Assembly (NCBI GenBank): GCA_031769625.1 | Contig: JAUIMM010000601.1 | Span: 5,170,001 to 5,234,000, forward strand | Reading direction: 5' to 3' | Source of the DNA: Taudactylus pleione | Taxonomy: Eukaryota; Chordata; Amphibia; Anura; Myobatrachidae | DNA length: 64,000 bases | Shown here: in pieces, positions 22,591 to 34,104 of the stretch | Numbering within the stretch: the stretch's first letter is position 1 | How the letters are laid out: each line of letters opens with the position of its first letter | Made by a program: the position numbers and the translations under genes | The notes under the pieces: generated by a model | Seen by the model: the letters and a program-made list of their open reading frames with translations, nothing else | Databases searched by the model: none | What the model was told of the DNA's origin: nothing

Positions 22591-22770
22591 GTACAGTGTG
22601 TACATGGGAAGCTCCAATAAACGACACCGTGCTGTTACACGCATGCAACATGTAATGATACATCGCGCCGCCATACGCTGGCTCGTGCAGTGTGTGTGGC
22701 AAGCGATGTATTGTTACATCGCTCGTCACATCGCTGGGTCGCACCATCATTCAGGTGTGTACCCAGCTTA
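22591..22770. mobile_element. MITE fragment, GGTACACAC family
   Basis: The right end GGTGTGTACCCAGC at 22754-22767 is the complement of a GCTGGGTACACACC terminus like that at 1138. The interior has GCGATGTA/TACATCGC dyads (22625-22735). The left terminus is not clear. Confidence 0.4.
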
Positions 22771-23141
22771 AGACTGTAAATGTAAACTACTGCTGCCAGA
22801 GAGAACTGGGGAGCAGAGATGAATCTGCAGTGTGGCTCACAGAACAAACCCCCAGCTTGGCAGTTAATCAAATTACTAACAGTACTGGCACTAAAGGATA
22901 TTCACTGCAGTTTGGCAGTTTGCGCTAACTGAAGGCTAGCTTTTTGTGCTGCCATAGACACCTATGGCAGCGCTAAGTGTCTCAGCTGTTACTAAAGTGA
23001 CAGGTCACTTACCTGTCTTCTCCAGCACCAGCTTCGCCTCCTATTGCTACCATCATCTGACTGTGTGTAGTCTTGTGATCTGGACATCTTCTTTGTTTGT
23101 TTGTTAATAAAGATTTTTATATATTATTTATATATATATAT
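22771..23141. other. Non-coding, ends in an AT tract
   Basis: No gene. The last 40 bases are AT-repeat into which the LTR retrotransposon is inserted. Confidence 0.45.
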
Positions 23142-23746
23142 TGTGACACAGTTAGGTTAGGGGGTCCCTCTCCTGGGTAGAGGACTCCTTCCTTTCACAC
23201 ACAGCAGCTGGGAAACAGTACGCCAGACTGGATGCAAGTACAAGCTGGTCGGCGCCAGTCTTTATTGTGCAATGTCAGAAATAACACAAAGAAAACATAA
23301 ACGTAAATCCTAGCCCTGTCGGGGCACTAGCTTCACTGGTAGTTCCCTCACTACCAGAACCTGGCAGGGCCTAATGCCCTCACCAGCAACAAAAGCACAG
23401 CACAACACTTACAGTTAGGTTTTCAAGTGTCTCTGAGCAAACTCCCTGTCTGCTCTCCAAGGTGAGACACTCAGCCCTAAACACACTAGGCTTATATTGG
23501 CCACTCTCAGGTGGAAACCCTAACAAGCCTGTTACCAGGCTGCGAGAACCAAAACCTGGAGTGGCCGTGGGTGGAGCCCTCTCTCTCCTCTCACCCACAA
23601 CCCCCAGGTCCCAAACCGGCTTTTCAAAAAGCCGAGACTCAAGCCTGCTACACTGCAGACTTTCTCCTGGGGATTTTAAACACATAGGACAGGAATCTGG
23701 GATAAATGTCCCTGCCACAGACCACTTTACCAGTGATCCTATCACA
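23142..23746 (-). repeat. 3' LTR (in element orientation)
   Basis: 605 bp, nearly identical to 26706-27310. On the minus strand it carries CCAATATAAG (TATA-like, about 23491-23500) and AATAAAG (polyadenylation signal, near 23260-23270). The order and spacing are suitable for an LTR promoter and terminator. Confidence 0.92.
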
Positions 23747-23911
23747 TATCCCACCCCTTTGTTTCGACCTATGGGGCGGAACAACTGAAGCCCCCAAACA
23801 ATGAACGCGTGACAACGCGTCTGCTTTAAACAACAGGCCCCCTGGCCTGTGTTCCACCGAAAATTTAAAAGTTTGTAACGCCCTCTTTAAGGCCAACGCC
23901 TCCTTCTCCAC
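23648..23911 (-). pseudogene. RNase H remnant of gag-pol
   Basis: In a frame offset from the main gag-pol frame, the minus strand reads VEKEALALKRAL followed by FKADALSR. These are the terminal block of a Ty3/gypsy RNase H and the ADALSR motif after it. It is joined directly to the RT N-terminus by a deletion that also shifts frame. It runs on into the LTR and has no independent function. Confidence 0.7.
23749..23760 (-). other. Polypurine tract of the LTR element
   Basis: AAAGGGGTGGGA on the minus strand lies two bases before the 3' LTR, the expected place for the plus-strand primer of reverse transcription. Confidence 0.75.
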
Positions 23912-26590
23912 TGTGGCACCGGGTAGGCATCGAAATTTGAAACACTGTTCAACTTTCGGAAGTCATTGCAGAAACGCACACTCCCGTCGGGCTTTGGAAT
24001 CAACACAATGGGACTTGACCATTCACTATGTGATACTTCAATAACCCCTAACTCTAGCATATTTTTAATTTCTTTCGACACCGATGCTCTTGGTGCTTCT
24101 GGTAACCTATAGGGCTTTAGATTAACTTTAACCCCTGGGTCAGTGATGATGTCATATTTAACGACCGAGGTTTTCCCAGGTACGTCAGAGAACAGCACCC
24201 TATTTCTAACCAGAAACTCCTTGACCTCTCGTTGTTGAATTGCCGACAGGGTTTTTGCCACTGTCACTTCGGGAACTAAGGGCCCTGGACTTACTGGAGG
24301 GGCTCGGACGGCCGACAGTACCGTTCTATCTTTCCAGGGCTTTAACAGATTTATATGGTATATCTGTTCCGGCTTTCTTTTCCCCGGCTGGTAAACTTTG
24401 TAATTCACCTGTCCCACTCTTTCTAAGATTTCAAAGGGCCCTTGCCATTTAGCCAAAAGTTTATTTTCCACAGTGGGAACCAACACTAACACTCTGTCCC
24501 CAGGAGCAAAGCTGCGTAACCGAGCATTGCGGTTGTATACCCTCTGCTGTGCCTGTTGAGCCTGTTTCAGGTGCTCTCTCACTATCGGCACCTCTATAAT
24601 AGGCAATGAAACTAGTGGTCCCTTAAAACGTGGTCTGGGAGCATGATACTGACACTCAGGGCAGGATGCGCAAAAGTCAGATACCTCTTTATGTAGCCCG
24701 GGCCAGAAAAACCTCTGCATTATTCGCTCAGTGGTTTTCTCTACCCCTAGATGACCTGCCGTTATACGACCATGGGCCAGATCCAACACCGTTCTTCTGT
24801 AGGCTTTGGGAACTATTAGTTGTTCCATAACATCTTCCCCCTTCTTAGTCACCTGATATAACCAATCCTGACACATTGCCATGTGGGGATAGGACAAAGG
24901 ACTATCAGGGTCTATGGGTTTACCATCAACTACTTTTACATTCTCCCTGGCTTTTACCAAAGTAGGGTCATTCAACTGCTCCACGGCAAAGACCTCTCTT
25001 CTGACCTCTAAATCAGGCAGATGATCCACTGGCCCAACAACACTTCCCACCTCAATGGGAGGCACATCAGTTGGCGGGCCACCGTCACACTCCGCATTCT
25101 CTAGTTCGCCAACCATAGTAGGAAAAGGGAATAACTCTGACTCAGAAGAAACTCCCTCCTCCACTATATCGACAACCTTCTCAAGTGGACCGGGGTTGTT
25201 CACTTCTGGAACAAAACGGCTTTCCCACAATTTCCAGAAGTGAGCAAAGTCTCTCCCCAATATTGCATCGTACATCAGACCAGGCACCAAACCCACAGAA
25301 ACTATAGCAGAGCCACATGGTGTCTCGATGTTCACCTCGGCAGTAACATAATATCGATTATCCCCATGTATGCAGGTCACATCAACAGTTTTCCCCTTAT
25401 GCCTCAAGGGGTTCACCAACTCAGCTTTTATAAGTGTCACCAAGCTACCAGAGTCTAACAGTGCCTCTACTCGGTTGCCATCTACAGTGAGTACACACAT
25501 GTGCTTATCAGTCTCAGCCTGCCGGTCAGCCGTACAGGCTGTCTGTGCAAAGAAAGACCCCCTGCGGTAGACATGAGCAGTATCACATTGCATAGGATCA
25601 GTTGTAAGTGAACAATTAGCGGAAATATGGCCGAAGTCACCACACCGGAAACACTGAATCATATTAAAGTCTAGTCGTTTACGGGGCAAGAACCTTCCTG
25701 GCCTGCCAGGCCTGTCTCCAGGTTCTACACCCTCAGTCTTAGGTACATCCCATGGCCCAGCACCCTTCTCCCCTGGAACAGTCTTACCAGTGTCTGTGGG
25801 AGTTCGCCGGTGCGCCATCGGGGCTTGGTGGGGCATACTCCTCAGCTCCTCAGCCGCCACGTACCTCTCCACTAGCTCGACCAACTGGTCCGCGGTCTTA
25901 GGGTCTGCATGGCTCACCCACTTGCGCGAAGTCGCGGGTAATGATCGCAGGTACCGGTCCATCACGACCCTTTCCACGATCTGTGGTCCCGTCAGCGTCT
26001 CGGGCTGTAGCCATTTTGAGGACAGATGGACGAGGTCATGCATCTGTGAACGTGGAGGCTTGTCCATATGGAACTCCCAGGGGTGGACCCGTTGGGCACG
26101 AACAAAGGTGGTGACTCCCAAGCGAGTTAGGATCTCCTGTTTTAGTTTTTTATAGTCCTTGGCATCAGCCAGGCATAAGTCGAAATATGCTTTTTGTGGC
26201 TCCCCAGACAAAAAAGGTGCCACCAGACTTGCCCACTGCTCCTGGGGCCAACTCTCCCTTTCGGCCGTTCTTTCAAATGCGGCGAGATAGGCCTCCACAT
26301 CATCGCCCGAAGTCATCTTTTGGAGGAAGTGACTGGCTCGTACGGAGTGAGTGGTGGTGGGAGGACCAGTATTAACATCTCTGGGCCGGGCGACCAGGTG
26401 CTGTACCACCTCTCTTATGGCCTGGCTGTTTTCCGCTAAGGCCTGGCGGGTTTCCTCAATGGTGACCTGTTGAAGTCTGTTAGTCTCCTGCTGAGCTCTG
26501 GTAGCTTCCTGCTGAGCTCTGGTAGATTCCTGCTGAAGTTGGTTCGTCTCCTGCTGAAGTTTGTTCGTCTCCGCTATGGGACTTCAAGGA
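23887..26590 (-). pseudogene. gag-pol of Gmr1-like element, internally deleted
   Basis: The frame runs open from about 26590, with the first ATG at 26409. Residue numbers count from that ATG. Upstream codons encode a Gln/Glu-rich coiled coil. Residues 30-190 are a capsid-like gag resembling the SCAN-related gag of Gmr1 elements. CFRCGDFGHISANC (253-266) is a CCHC zinc knuckle for RNA binding. LLDSGS (317-322) with ILGRDF (383-388) is the aspartic protease. H546/H553/C580/C583 is the integrase HHCC zinc domain. GPFEI (657-661) lies in the integrase C-terminal GPY/F module. The integrase DDE core that should lie between about 600 and 610 is absent. RT begins at about 764, with SPIVLIPKPDGSVRFCND, and stops after YPVP (829-832). 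No YXDD box is present. The product could at most supply gag and protease. No clear ATG precedes the coiled coil, so the start is uncertain. Confidence 0.85.
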
Positions 26591-26686
26591 CACAGTGTTA
26601 TTTCCACACTCACAAATTGGGTGTCTGTCCCTTTAATTTTTAAACGGAAAGTTTTCCTCTCGCTGCAACTTCAGTGTGTGTGGTTA

Positions 26687-26702
26687 CCCGCATTCTCCAC
26701 CA
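26687..26702 (-). other. Primer-binding site, tRNA-Ala type
   Basis: The minus strand reads TGGTGGAGAATGCGGG three bases inside the 5' LTR. It is complementary to a 3' end CCCGCATTCTCCACCA, which fits vertebrate tRNA-Ala from general knowledge. This would prime minus-strand DNA synthesis. Confidence 0.75.
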
Positions 26703-26705
26703 TAT

Positions 26706-27307
26706 TGTGACACAGTTAGGTTAGGGGGTCCCTCTCCTGGGTAGAGGACTCCTTCCTTTCACACACAGCAGCTGGGAAATAGTACGCCAGACTGGATGCA
26801 AGTACAAGCTGGTCGGCACCAGTCTTTATTGTGCAATGTCAGAAATAACACAAAGAAAACATAAACGTAAATCCTAGCCCTGTCGGGGCACTAACTTCAC
26901 AGGTAGTTCCCTCACTACCAGAACCTTGCAGGGCCTAATGCCCTCACCAGCAACAAAAGCACAGCACAACACTTACAGTTAGGTTTTCAAGTGTCTCTGA
27001 GCAAACTCCCTGTCTGCTCTCCAAGGTGAGACACTCAGCTCTAAACACACTAGGCTTATATTGGCCACTCTCAGGTGGAAACCCTAACAAGCCTGTTACC
27101 AGGCTGCGAGAACCAAAACCTGGAGTGGCTGTGGGTGGAGCCCTCTCTCTCCTCTCACCCACAACCCCCAGATCCCAAACCGGCTTTTCAAAAAGCCGAG
27201 ACTCAAGCCTGCTACACTACAGACTTTCTCCTGGGGATTTTAAACACATAGGACAGGAATCTGGGATAAATGTCCCTGCCACAGACCACTTTACCAGTGA
27301 TCCTATC

Positions 27308-27310
<3 letters not shown>
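26706..27310 (-). repeat. 5' LTR (in element orientation)
   Basis: The partner of 23142-23746, also 605 bp, with about nine substitutions and no indels that change the length. Transcription of gag-pol would start here and run leftward. Confidence 0.92.

Positions 27311-27342
<32 letters not shown>
27311..27342. repeat. (AT)n microsatellite
   Basis: Sixteen AT dinucleotides continue the AT tract found left of the other LTR (23131-23141). The retrotransposon therefore landed inside an AT microsatellite. Confidence 0.9.
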
Positions 27343-27345
<3 letters not shown>

Positions 27346-28059
27346 GCTGTTGAGCTGTGCTTCTTCATTCTCATTGCACTTCATGTCACAGCTTATGGGG
27401 CTAATTTAATTGGTTGACGGGTTTTGCGCCTGTGCAGAAATCCATCAATATGAGAAGTGTGTGTCTGACCAATCTCTCCCGAGAGTTTTTCGTCTCCCTC
27501 TTCAGCAGTTCAAATCTTGTAATAATCGCAAAAGCCGACTCCTGCTTCGGAACGGTAACAGGCAAAGCAGGAGCGGCTGCTTCTTTGCGCAAAGTAACAT
27601 TTTAGTACATGGACCCCTTTTTTTTTGCACTGACCTGTGGTGAGGTCAATACCTGGGAGGCACACGTATAAAAACACAGTTTTTATATCAAAACTCTGGA
27701 GCATGACAGGGAGTATTATAGGAGAGGGAGTCGTGTCTGCACGTCCCTACCTTGGTAGTGTATCTACATCATGTCACTGCAGCTTGTCAGCAGGCGATGC
27801 TGAGCGACAAATACAGCTTATTTGGCATTTGCTGAAACATCCAAATTGGTTGATCACGAAATGAACAATGCAATGCCTTCTCATCATCCACATTAGGTAA
27901 TGATGATACCGAATGCATAAAACATCTGTACATCTGTATGAACAAATAACATACCCAGTGGCACCATGATTAAAGAAAAGGTTTTTTTTTTATACAGGTA
28001 GCTCAGGCACTTTAATACTCTTGCTAGGCATTTTGAGTTTTTTTGCAGTCATTGGGGGT
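27343..28059. other. Non-coding; possible MITE at 27395-27620
   Basis: GGGGCTAATTTAATTGG near 27397 and TTTAGTACATGGACCCC near 27601 could be the degenerate ends of a small element. No convincing duplication. Otherwise nothing recognised. Confidence 0.35.
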
Positions 28060-28859
28060 ATTGGGGTAAATTTACTAAGATCCGTGTTGGTCCCGATTTG
28101 CATTTTCGGGTGATAATATTACTTTTTTGCAAACATATTTTTGTTTTAAGAAGACCTTGGAAGCCTACTTTGTACAAGGGGACCACTCCTGGTAATATAG
28201 GTGAGTATGTGTATGTGTATGTATTAGGGGTGTGCACCGGCCACTTTTCGTGTTTTGTGTTTTGGTTTTGGATCTGGATCTTTCTTCGTGTTTTGGATCT
28301 GGATTGGTTTTGCCAAAACCACCCTTCCGTGTTTTGGGTTCTGGGTTTTGTGTTTTGGATCTGTATTTTTTTTTTAAAAAGCATAAAAACAGCTAAAATC
28401 ACAGAATTTGTTGGTTTCTCTGCTCCTATGCTATTATTAACCTCAATAACCTTAATTTCCACTCATTTCCAGTCTATTCTGAACACCTCACACCTCACAA
28501 TAGTGTTTTCATGTCCAAAAGGTTGCACCGAGGTAGCTGGATGACTATGCTAAGCGACACGAGTGGGCGGCACAAACACGTGACCCATCTAGGAGTGACA
28601 CTGCAGTGGCAGACAGGATGGCAGTTAGAAAAACTAGGCCCCAAACTGTACATAATGCATAGAAAAAAAAGAAGTGCAAGATGGAATTGTCCTTGGGCCC
28701 TCCCACCCACCCTTATGTTGTATAAACAGGACATGCACACTTTAACAAATCAATCATTTCAGCGCCAGGGTCTGCCACACAACTGTGGCTGAAATGATTG
28801 GTTCGTTTGGGCCCCCACAAAACAAGCTGGCAATTAATGTGTCCCTGCACAAACTGGCT

Positions 28860-31800
28860 CTACGGAGGCAAGATGTCATCCTCATCCTCCTCATCCACCG
28901 ATTCCTCACCCTCTTCAGTGTGTACATCCTCATCCTCACAAAGTATTAACTCGTCCCCACTTGAATCCACCACCACAGGTCCCTCTGTACCTTCTGGAGG
29001 CTGGTCTCCCTGGAAGAGCTGATAATTCATTTTGATGAACATCATCTTCTCCACATTCTGTGGAAGCAACCTCCTACGCCTTTCGCTGACAAGGTTCCCG
29101 GCTGCACTAAACACTCTTTCGGAGTACACACTGGAGGGGGGGCAACTCAGGTAAAATAGAGCCAGCTTGTACAGGGGCCTCCAAATTGCCTCTTTTTCCT
29201 GCCAGTACAGGTATGGACTGTCTGACATGCCTACTTGGATGCTGTCACCGATGTAATCCTCCACCATTCTGTCAATGGTGACAGTATCATATGCAGTGAC
29301 AGTAGACATGTCAGAAATTGTTGCCAGGTCCTTCAGTCCGGACCAGATGTCCAAACTTGGTCCTGCCTGCCCTGCATCACCGCCAGCGGGTTGCTTAGGA
29401 TACCTAAGTTTTTTCCTGGCAGCCCCAGTTGCGGGAGAAAATGAAGAAGGAGCCGTTGACGTGTCACGTTCCGCTTCAGCTGACAGTGTGTTCACCAGCA
29501 GGTCTTTGCACCTCTGCAGGCTTGTGTCGGCCGGAAAGAGAGACACCACATAGGCTTTAAACCTAGGATCAAGCACGGTGGCCAAAATGTAGTGGTCTGA
29601 TTTCAACAGATTGACCACCCTGGAATCCTGGCAAAGCGAATGAAGGGCTTCATCCACAAGTCCCACATGCCGAGCGGAATCGCTCCGTCTTAGCTCCTCC
29701 TTCACTTTCTCCAGCTGCTTCTGCAAAAGCCTGATGAGCGGAATGACCTGACTCAAGCTGGCTGTGTCTGAACTGACTTCACGTGTGGCAAGTTCGAAGG
29801 GCTGGAGAACCTTGCACAACACGGAAATCATTCTCCACTGCGCTTGAGTCAGGTGCATACCCCCTCCTTTGCCTATGTCATAGGTGGATGTATAGGCTTG
29901 TATGGCCTTTTGCTGCTCCTCCATCCTCTGAAGCATATAGAGGGTTGAGTTCCACCGCGTCACAACCTCTTGCTTCAGGTGATGGCGGGGCAGGTTCAAG
30001 AGTGTTTGCTGGCGCTCCAGTCTTCGGCACGCAGTCGCTGAATGGCGAAAGTGGCCAGAAATTTTTCGGGCCACCCAAAGCGTCTCCTGCACGCCCCTGT
30101 CGCTTTTCAGAAAATTCTGCACCACCAAGTTTATTGTGTGAGCAAAACATGGGACGTGCTGGAATTTGCCCAGATGTAATGCCCGCACAATATTGGTGGC
30201 GTTGTCAGATATCACAAATCCCCAGGAGAGTCTAAGTGGGGTAAGCCACTGGGCGATGATTTCCCTCAGTTTCTCTAAGAGGTTGTCGGCGGTGTGCCTC
30301 TTACTGAAACCGGTGATACACAGCGTAGCCTGCCTTGTAACGAGCTGGCGTTTCTGAGATGCTGCTACTGGTGACGCTGCTGCTGTTGCTGCGTAAGGTG
30401 ATACATCTACCCAGTGGGCTGTCACAGTCATATAGTCCTTAGTCTGCCCTGTTCCACTTGTCCACATGTCCGTGGTTAAGTGGACATTGTGTACAACGGC
30501 ATTTTTCAGGACACTGAGGACACTTTTTCTGACGTTACTGTACAGTCTCGGTATCGCCTGCCTAGTGAAGTGGAATCTAGACGGGATTTGGAACCGGGGA
30601 CACACTACCTCCATCAATTGTCTAAATCCCACTGCACTAATGGCGGATACCGGACGCACGTCTAACACCAACATAGCAGTCAAGGCCTCAGTTATACGTT
30701 TTGCTTCAGGGTGACTGCTGTCGTACTTCATCCTCCTCGCTAAGGACTGTTGGAGGGTCAATTGTTTAGTAAAAGTAGTGGTGTTCCTACTTCCTCTCTG
30801 GGATGATGAACGACTCCCAGCAGCAGCAACAGCAGCAGCGGCAGCAGTAGGCGTAGCAATGCAGGATCCTCCAGAGGAATCCCGGATAGGAGAGTCAGTC
30901 ATGCCAGTGACATGGCCTGCAGGACTACTTCCGATCCTGACTAAGGAGGAAATTGACGAGGAGGGAGTTGACGGTGTGGTTTGCAGGCGCTTGGATACAA
31001 CAGGACAACGGGATTTAGGTGTCCCTGGACTGCTTACGGTCTTAGCCAAAGTTTCTGAACTTGACAGTAACTTTTTATGAACGCGCTGCAGGTGCCGTAT
31101 AAGGGAGGATGTTCCTAGGTGGTTGACGTCCCTACCCCTACTTATTTCACCTTTACATATGGTACATATGGCAAGACAGTTGTTGTCCGGATTTGGATAG
31201 AAATATTGCCAGACCAAAGAGGTGGAATGTTTGGTCTTCTGCCCAGGCATGACCGTGATGGGCTTTTTCATCCCACGGACAACAACTGTCTCCCCCGGAG
31301 CCTGATTTAAACAAACCACATCACCATCAGAATCCTCCTCGCCAACTTCCTCCTCAGCGCCAGCTACACCAGTATCCTCATCCTGTTGTACTTCAACAGT
31401 GACATCTTCAATTTGCATATCAGCAAGTGGACTGTGGGTGCTCCTTTCAGCACTTGCAGGGGGCGTGCAAATGGTGGAAAGAGCCACCTCTTCCCGTCCA
31501 GTGCTGGGAAGGTCAGGCATCGCAACCACCACCACACTTGGACTCTCCTTGGGGATTTGTGATATCTTCTTAGAAAGCACAGTTCTTCGCTGTGCTTTTG
31601 CCAGCTTAACTCTTTTGATTTTTTTAGTGGGAGGAGGGCTTCCATCGTCATGTGAAGCTGAACCACTAGTCATGAACATACTAGGGATCGACCTTAGCCG
31701 TTCCTTGCCACTCCGTGTCGTAAATGGCATATTGGCAAGTTTACGTTTCTCTTCAGCTGATTTAAATGTCTTTTTCAAGGTCATTTTCCTGAACTTTGCC

Positions 31801-31973
31801 ATTTGGGATTGTATGTGCCCTCTACTATGACATTGGGCATCGGCCTTGGCAGACGACGTTGATGGCATGTTATCGTCTATGTCATGACTAGTGGCAGCAG
31901 CTTCAGCACTAGGAGGAAGTGGTTCTTGATCTTTCTCTATTTTATTTTTATCGGAGAAAGTTTGGTCCTCCAT
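28860..31973 (-). CDS. hAT transposase with BED zinc finger
   Basis: A 1037-codon protein without stop or frameshift, which would cut and re-insert the element in the nucleus. Residues 1-245 are low-complexity and acidic/basic with nuclear-localisation-like KKIKRVK (117-123). Residues 250-300 form a BED finger: C270, C273, H294 and H299 after aromatic W255/Y257. An Ala/Ser-rich linker (330-395) precedes the RNase H-like core. Candidate catalytic residues are Asp502 in TTDMWTS, Asp590 in VISDNATN and Glu952 in SERVFSAAG. The hAT-specific C609-x2-H612 (CFAHTINLVV) and RW at 673-674 are present. The C-terminal dimerisation region (about 920-985) is complete and is followed by an acidic tail. The layout resembles ZBED-type proteins, but its position inside a hAT element with a target duplication shows it is the transposon's own gene. 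The ATG at 31973 gives the full BED region. Function is inferred from family knowledge. Confidence 0.93.
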   Translation of the reverse strand: MEDQTFSDKNKIEKDQEPLPPSAEAAATSHDIDDNMPSTSSAKADAQCHSRGHIQSQMAKFRKMTLKKTFKSAEEKRKLANMPFTTRSGKERLRSIPSMFMTSGSASHDDGSPPPTKKIKRVKLAKAQRRTVLSKKISQIPKESPSVVVVAMPDLPSTGREEVALSTICTPPASAERSTHSPLADMQIEDVTVEVQQDEDTGVAGAEEEVGEEDSDGDVVCLNQAPGETVVVRGMKKPITVMPGQKTKHSTSLVWQYFYPNPDNNCLAICTICKGEISRGRDVNHLGTSSLIRHLQRVHKKLLSSSETLAKTVSSPGTPKSRCPVVSKRLQTTPSTPSSSISSLVRIGSSPAGHVTGMTDSPIRDSSGGSCIATPTAAAAAVAAAGSRSSSQRGSRNTTTFTKQLTLQQSLARRMKYDSSHPEAKRITEALTAMLVLDVRPVSAISAVGFRQLMEVVCPRFQIPSRFHFTRQAIPRLYSNVRKSVLSVLKNAVVHNVHLTTDMWTSGTGQTKDYMTVTAHWVDVSPYAATAAASPVAASQKRQLVTRQATLCITGFSKRHTADNLLEKLREIIAQWLTPLRLSWGFVISDNATNIVRALHLGKFQHVPCFAHTINLVVQNFLKSDRGVQETLWVARKISGHFRHSATACRRLERQQTLLNLPRHHLKQEVVTRWNSTLYMLQRMEEQQKAIQAYTSTYDIGKGGGMHLTQAQWRMISVLCKVLQPFELATREVSSDTASLSQVIPLIRLLQKQLEKVKEELRRSDSARHVGLVDEALHSLCQDSRVVNLLKSDHYILATVLDPRFKAYVVSLFPADTSLQRCKDLLVNTLSAEAERDTSTAPSSFSPATGAARKKLRYPKQPAGGDAGQAGPSLDIWSGLKDLATISDMSTVTAYDTVTIDRMVEDYIGDSIQVGMSDSPYLYWQEKEAIWRPLYKLALFYLSCPPSSVYSERVFSAAGNLVSERRRRLLPQNVEKMMFIKMNYQLFQGDQPPEGTEGPVVVDSSGDELILCEDEDVHTEEGEESVDEEDEDDILPP

Positions 31974-31994
31974 TTATGTTATATCGATTTGATA

Positions 31995-34104
31995 TATACG
32001 TGCGGCTAAACACAGAAAATAATTTTTTTTTTGGTTTGGACTGGAGTGTACTTTGGGGGTTACAGCACCCTTTAACGGTCAAGCCAGCCGGCCCTTTACT
32101 TATGACACAGGCGCACTCTTGGCACTACTTTGTTGATGCACGTGCGGCTACTGCGCACACAATTCACAAACACAGAAAATAATTTTTTTTTTGGTTTGGA
32201 CTGGAGTGTACTTTCGGGGGTTACAGCACCCTTAACGGTCAAGCCAGCCGGCCCTTTACTTATGACACAGGCGCACGCTTGGCACTACTTTGTTGATGCA
32301 CGTGCGGCTACTGCGCACACAATTCACAAACACAGAAAATAATTTTTTTTTTGGTTTGGACTGGAGTGTACTTTCGGGGGTTACAGCACCCTTAACGGTC
32401 AAGCCAGCCGGCCCTTTACTTATGACACAGGCGCACGCTTGGCACTACTTTGTTGATGCACGTGCGGCTACTGCGCACACAATTCACAAACACAGAAAAT
32501 AATTTTTTTTTTGGTTTGGACTGGAGTGTACTTTCGGGGGTTACAGCACCCTTAACGGTCAAGCCAGCCGGCCCTTTACTTATGACACAGGTGCACGCTT
32601 GGCACTACTTTGTTGATGCACGTGCGGCTACTGCGCACACAATTCACAAACACAGAAAATAATTTTTTTTTTGGTTTGGACTGGAGTGTACTTTCGGGGG
32701 TTACAGCACCCTTAACGGTCAAGCCAGCCCGGCCCTTTACTTATGACACAGGCGCACGCTTGGCACTACTTTGTTGATGCACGTGCGGCTACTGCGCACA
32801 CAATTCACAAACACAGAAAATAATTTTTTTTTTGGTTTGGACTGGAGTGTACTTTCGGGGGTTACAGCACCCTTAACGGTCAAGCCAGCCGGCCCTTTAC
32901 TTATGACACAGGCGCACGCTTGGCACTACTTTGTTGATGCACGTGCGGCTACTGCGCACACAATTCACAAACACAGAAAATAATTTTTTTTTTGGTTTGG
33001 ACTGGAGTGTACTTTCGGGGGTTACAGCACCCTTAACGGTCAAGCCAGCCGGCCCTTTACTTATGACACAGGCGCACTCTTGGCACTACTTTGTTGATGC
33101 ACGTGCGGCTACTGCGCACACAATTCACAAACACAGAAAATAATTTTTTTTTGGTTAGGACTGGAGTGTACTTTCGGGGGTTACAGCACCCTTTAACGGT
33201 CAAGCCAGCCGGCCCTTTACTTATGACACAGGCGCACGCTTGGCACTACTTTGTTGATGCACGTGCGGCTACTGCGCACACAATTCACAAACACAGAAAA
33301 TAATTTTTTTTTTGGTTTGGACTGGAGTGTACTTTCGGGGGTTACAGCACCCTTAACGGTCAAGCCAGCCGGCCCTTTACTTATGACACAGGCGCACGCT
33401 TGGCACTACTTTGTTGATGCACGTGCGGCTACTGCGCACACAATTCACAAACACAGAAAATAATTTTTTTTTTGGTTTGGACTGGAGTGTACTTTGGGGG
33501 TTACAGCACCCTTTAACGGTCAAGCCAGCCGGCCCTTTACTTATGACACAGGTGCACGCTTGGCACTACTTTGTTGATGCACGTGCGGCTACTGCGCACA
33601 CAATTCACAAACACAGAAAATAATTTTTTTTTTGGTTTGGACTGGAGTGTACTTTCGGGGGTTACAGCACCCTTAACGGTCAAGCCAGCCGGCCCTTTAC
33701 TTATGACACAGGCGCACGCTTGGCACTACTTTGTTGATGCACGTGCGGCTACTGCGCACACAATTCACAAACACAGAAAATAATTTTTTTTTTGGTTTGG
33801 ACTGGAGTGTACTTTCGGGGGTTACAGCACCCTTAACGGTCAAGCCAGCCGGCCCTTTACTTATGACACAGGCGCACGCTTGGCACTACTTTGTTGATGC
33901 ACGTGCGGCTACTGCGCACACAATTCACAAACACAGAAAATAATTTTTTTTTTGGTTTGGACTGGAGTGTACTTTCGGGGGTTACAGCACCCTTAACGGT
34001 CAAGCCAGCCGGCCCTTTACTTATGACACAGGCGCACGCTTGGCACTACTTTGTTGATGCACGTGCGGCTACTGCGCACACAATTCACAAACACAGAAAA
34101 TATA
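31995..34104. repeat. 160 bp tandem repeat, 13 copies, inside hAT
   Basis: Near-identical units start at CACAGAAAATAATTTTTTTT (about 32012, 32172, 32332 and so on to 34093), each 160-161 bp. A truncated unit leads in and a divergent end leads out (ATATATTATTTTTTTAGC at 34099). Copies differ mostly by single bases (CGCACTC/CGCACGC, TTTCGGGGG/TTTGGGGG), so amplification is recent. The array lies upstream of the transposase start codon. It may bind transposase or act on transcription, but that is inference. Confidence 0.95.

Larger units (their letters stand above)
23142..27310 (-). mobile_element. Gmr1-like Ty3/gypsy LTR retrotransposon, deleted
   Basis: Two direct 605 bp repeats (23142-23746 and 26706-27310) bound a 2.96 kb interior whose gag-pol reads on the minus strand. 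LTRs begin TG and end CA. The flanks are AT microsatellite, so the short target duplication (ATAT) cannot be confirmed. I count about nine differences between the LTRs, roughly 98.5% identity, which indicates a fairly young insertion. In the pol region protease is followed by integrase parts and only then by reverse transcriptase. That is the order described for the Gmr1-like group of Ty3/gypsy elements. The element is non-autonomous because internal deletions removed the integrase core and most of RT/RNase H. Confidence 0.9.

Noticed and set aside
24240..26439. Plus-strand frames of 60-121 codons across 24.2-26.4 kb
   Set aside because: Antisense shadows of the gag-pol frame of the LTR element.
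28798..31830. Many plus-strand frames of 60-150 codons across the hAT transposase
   Set aside because: Shadows of the 1037-codon minus-strand transposase.
28860..31973. Host ZBED-type gene derived from hAT
   Set aside because: The frame sits between intact hAT termini with a perfect 8 bp duplication, so it is the transposon's own gene rather than a domesticated one.
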